From: Anaerolineae bacterium
Lineage (GTDB): Bacteria > Chloroflexota > Anaerolineae > Anaerolineales > Villigracilaceae
Direction of reading: 5' to 3'
Assembly: GCA_003484265.1 (NCBI GenBank)
Contig: DNDO01000039.1
Span: 3,185 to 9,807, forward strand
Length of the DNA stretch: 6,623 nucleotides
The notes beneath the pieces are model-generated. The model worked only from the letters and a program-made list of their open reading frames with translations. It made no database searches and was not told where the DNA came from. Numbering within the stretch: position 1 is the stretch's first letter; every line of letters starts with the position of its first letter. Below, in pieces: positions 5,574-6,623 of this stretch. A program made the position numbers and the translations under genes.

Positions 5574-6053
5574 TCAATTTGATGATTCGTTCAATTGATC
5601 TATTACATGCAGAAGTACATCGTTTGTTGGAATATCCGACATCGACGCTCCATAATGCACATAGCGCACAAATCCTTTGAGGTCGACGACGCAATTCAAC
5701 GGCATTCGTCCCAACTTAAATAGGTTGACTTCCTGCCTGTACATCCGCGCAACTGTATGCTCCGGGTCGGGCAAACCAATGAATGGAATTCGTTCATTCC
5801 TCCAGTAACGCATGAATGTTTTTTCATCGCTGGGTCCGATCGCAAGAATTTCAGCATTTCGATTCTTGAACTTGTCATATTCATCCCGCAGGCGCGCCAA
5901 CTGCGCGCGGCAGTATGGTCACATGAACCCTCGCAGGAAATCCAGTACGACAACTTTATTTTCGCGAAATTCCGACAGGCGGATACTCTTTCCCTGTACA
6001 TCCTGCAATTCAAAATCGGGCGCAGGCTCGCCCGGCGTGATCAACTTAGCCAT
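5574..6053 (-). CDS. Peroxiredoxin-like (AhpC/TSA, thioredoxin-fold) protein, putative selenoprotein with in-frame UGA at codon 45
   Basis: A thiol or selenol peroxidase-like protein of the AhpC/TSA superfamily, probably cytoplasmic since no signal peptide is seen. Read from ATG (6051-6053) through TGA (5919-5921) it gives 159 residues, a normal length for this family. N-terminal landmarks are APDFEL, then the strand VVVLDF, then RGFM-U45-P-Y-C48-RAQL. The Cys-only relatives I know carry C-P-x-C here. Past the TGA the family signature is intact: EILAIGPSDE, IPFIGLPDPEH, QEVNLFKLGRMP and RYVHYGASMSDIP, with no frameshift. The start overlaps the upstream gene by 8 bases (ATGGCTAA), and the terminal TGA lies 1 base before the next ATG, so translation looks coupled; no good Shine-Dalgarno is seen. 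The alternative is a TGC/TGT-to-TGA nonsense mutation or sequencing error. A short gene starting at TTG 5900 would lack the first fold strand and the active site, so I reject it. Confidence 0.85.
5886..5910 (-). promoter_or_regulatory. Candidate bacterial SECIS stem-loop downstream of the UGA
   Basis: Counting from the base after UGA, nucleotides 9-12 (CCGC) pair with 30-33 (GCGG). Nucleotides 13-16 (GCGC) pair with 24-27 (GCGC), with a two-base bulge (CU) on the 3' side. The apical loop is AGUUGGC, nucleotides 17-23. A competing fold pairs GCGCGC (11-16) with GCGCGC (22-27) around the loop AGUUG. In both folds a G is the second loop base, and the loop starts 17 nucleotides after the UGA. This fits what is known of bacterial SECIS elements: a hairpin inside the coding region just after UGA, with a G in the first two loop positions, bound by SelB. 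Pairing was done by eye, without energy calculation. Confidence 0.6.
5919..5921 (-). other. In-frame TGA, probable selenocysteine codon (U45)
   Basis: This codon sits exactly where the peroxiredoxin-like family has the first cysteine of its C-P-x-C motif. Flanking codons read R-G-F-M before it and P-Y-C-R-A-Q-L after it. Sec replacing a redox-active Cys is the usual pattern in bacterial selenoproteins. Other genes in the window contain no in-frame TGA, so a genome-wide reassignment of TGA is not indicated. TGC or TGT is one base away, so mutation or sequencing error cannot be excluded from the sequence alone. Confidence 0.75.
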
Positions 6054-6623
6054 TCTGAATCAATTCTTTTGCTTTTCTCCAAATATCGTCGAACATTTTC
6101 TCTGTCAATTTTCCCGTCGATGTGTTTTGCTGGCTAGGGTGGTATGAGCATAATAACAAGATTCCGTTTTCAAGTTTATACCATGCACCATGCCCAAATT
6201 TCATCCCTGATCCCTTCACTGCAAAGATCTTGAGTATCCTATCGTAAGCAATTTTTCCCAAACAAACAATGACTTTAGGATCAATAATTTCAATCTCGCG
6301 CTCAAGAAACGGCTGACAATTATTCAACTCATCGGATGTCGGCTTGTTTTGCGGAGGCGCGCAACGCCCCGACGCAGTGATATACATATCCTTCAGGAGA
6401 AGACCATCGCTTTGCGACTCCGCCGATGGCTGATTCGCAAAGCCAGCCCTATACAACGCTGGGAATAAGAATCCGCCCGAAGCATCTCCCGTGAATTGAC
6501 GTCCCGTGCGGTTCGAGCCATGCGCGCCGGGCGCAAGTCCCACCACCAGCACACGTGCATTTGGGTCGCCAAATCCCGGTACAGGTTTTCCCCAATATTC
6601 TTCATCCTTATAAGCCTTGCGCT
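6046..6623 (-). CDS. Uracil-DNA glycosylase, family 5 (UDGb-like), 5' end beyond window
   Basis: The enzyme excises uracil (and probably related deaminated bases) from DNA to begin base excision repair. In total 191 codons are visible, open to the right edge, so the start is missing. The visible protein begins with a segment containing YWGKPVPGFGDPNAR. The family motif GLAPGAHGSNRTGR..FTGD follows at 6484-6540. Unlike families 1 and 4 it has no Asp or Asn in the water-activating position, which is the family 5 pattern. The second active-site motif, HPSQQNT, begins at H (6139-6141). Two cysteines, in GRCAPPQNKP and NNCQPFLE, match the downstream pair of iron-sulfur ligands. The other pair should lie just outside the window. 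A GTG at 6550-6552 could be called as a start, but conserved family sequence continues upstream of it, so it is internal. The gene ends in TAA and overlaps the next gene by 8 bases. Family assignment is firm; substrate range is inferred. Confidence 0.9.
   Translation of the reverse strand, partial: RKAYKDEEYWGKPVPGFGDPNARVLVVGLAPGAHGSNRTGRQFTGDASGGFLFPALYRAGFANQPSAESQSDGLLLKDMYITASGRCAPPQNKPTSDELNNCQPFLEREIEIIDPKVIVCLGKIAYDRILKIFAVKGSGMKFGHGAWYKLENGILLLCSYHPSQQNTSTGKLTEKMFDDIWRKAKELIQNG

Noticed and set aside
5574..5900. A 108-residue gene starting at TTG 5898-5900
   Set aside because: It would lack the first strand of the thioredoxin fold and the active-site motif. Conserved family sequence runs unbroken through the TGA to an ATG at 6053, so this is the C-terminal part of a longer protein.
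5574..6053. Pseudogene caused by a nonsense mutation
   Set aside because: Kept only as an alternative. No other lesion is seen, the stop falls exactly on the redox cysteine, and a SECIS-like hairpin follows, all of which is better explained by recoding.
5696..6137. Several open frames on both strands over the Sec-containing gene
   Set aside because: None resembles a known family. They are out-of-frame readings that only look long because the real frame is interrupted by TGA.
1..6623. Genome-wide reassignment of TGA to an amino acid (as in some candidate phyla and mollicutes)
   Set aside because: No in-frame TGA occurs in the other five genes, and the terminal TGA of the peroxiredoxin-like gene sits at a sensible gene end followed by a new start.

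Overview
The window looks like ordinary core-genome DNA from a free-living bacterium of moderate GC content, most likely a Chloroflexota (Anaerolineae-like) lineage. That placement is an inference. It rests on a long TPR protein with many tryptophan-centred acidic repeats, a family 5 uracil-DNA glycosylase, and a CACRAAGGN-type palindromic intergenic element, all of which I associate with that phylum. Nothing here proves it.

All six genes lie on the minus strand and are closely spaced, so they read from the right edge to the left. In transcription order they are: a 5'-truncated family 5 uracil-DNA glycosylase (6046-6623); a peroxiredoxin-like gene (5574-6053) with an in-frame TGA where the family has its first active-site cysteine; a peptidase S51/glutamine-amidotransferase-like protein with a cysteinyl-tRNA-synthetase-type C-terminal tail (4538-5572); a pyrimidine-nucleoside phosphorylase (3175-4470); an 844-residue TPR protein with a long acidic repeat-rich middle (602-3136); and nucleoside diphosphate kinase (38-490). 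The first three are tightly coupled: an 8-base overlap, then a 1-base gap. The last three have 67, 38 and 111 bases in front of them and good Shine-Dalgarno sites.

The most notable feature is the peroxiredoxin-like gene. Read through TGA at 5919-5921, it gives one intact 159-residue protein with U45-P-Y-C48 in place of the family's C-P-x-C. A GC-rich stem-loop follows the TGA at the spacing expected of a bacterial SECIS element, with a G in the second position of the apical loop. The best explanation is a selenoprotein. A nonsense mutation or sequencing error (TGC or TGT to TGA) is the main alternative.

Functionally, the window mixes DNA repair (uracil removal), redox defence (the putative selenoperoxiredoxin), pyrimidine salvage (phosphorylase) and NTP supply (Ndk), plus two proteins of unknown role. 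I see no mobile element, CRISPR array, rRNA, tRNA or clear intrinsic terminator. No stretch longer than 300 bases lacks a gene. The longest gap, 491-601, holds a palindromic element and the ndk ribosome binding site.
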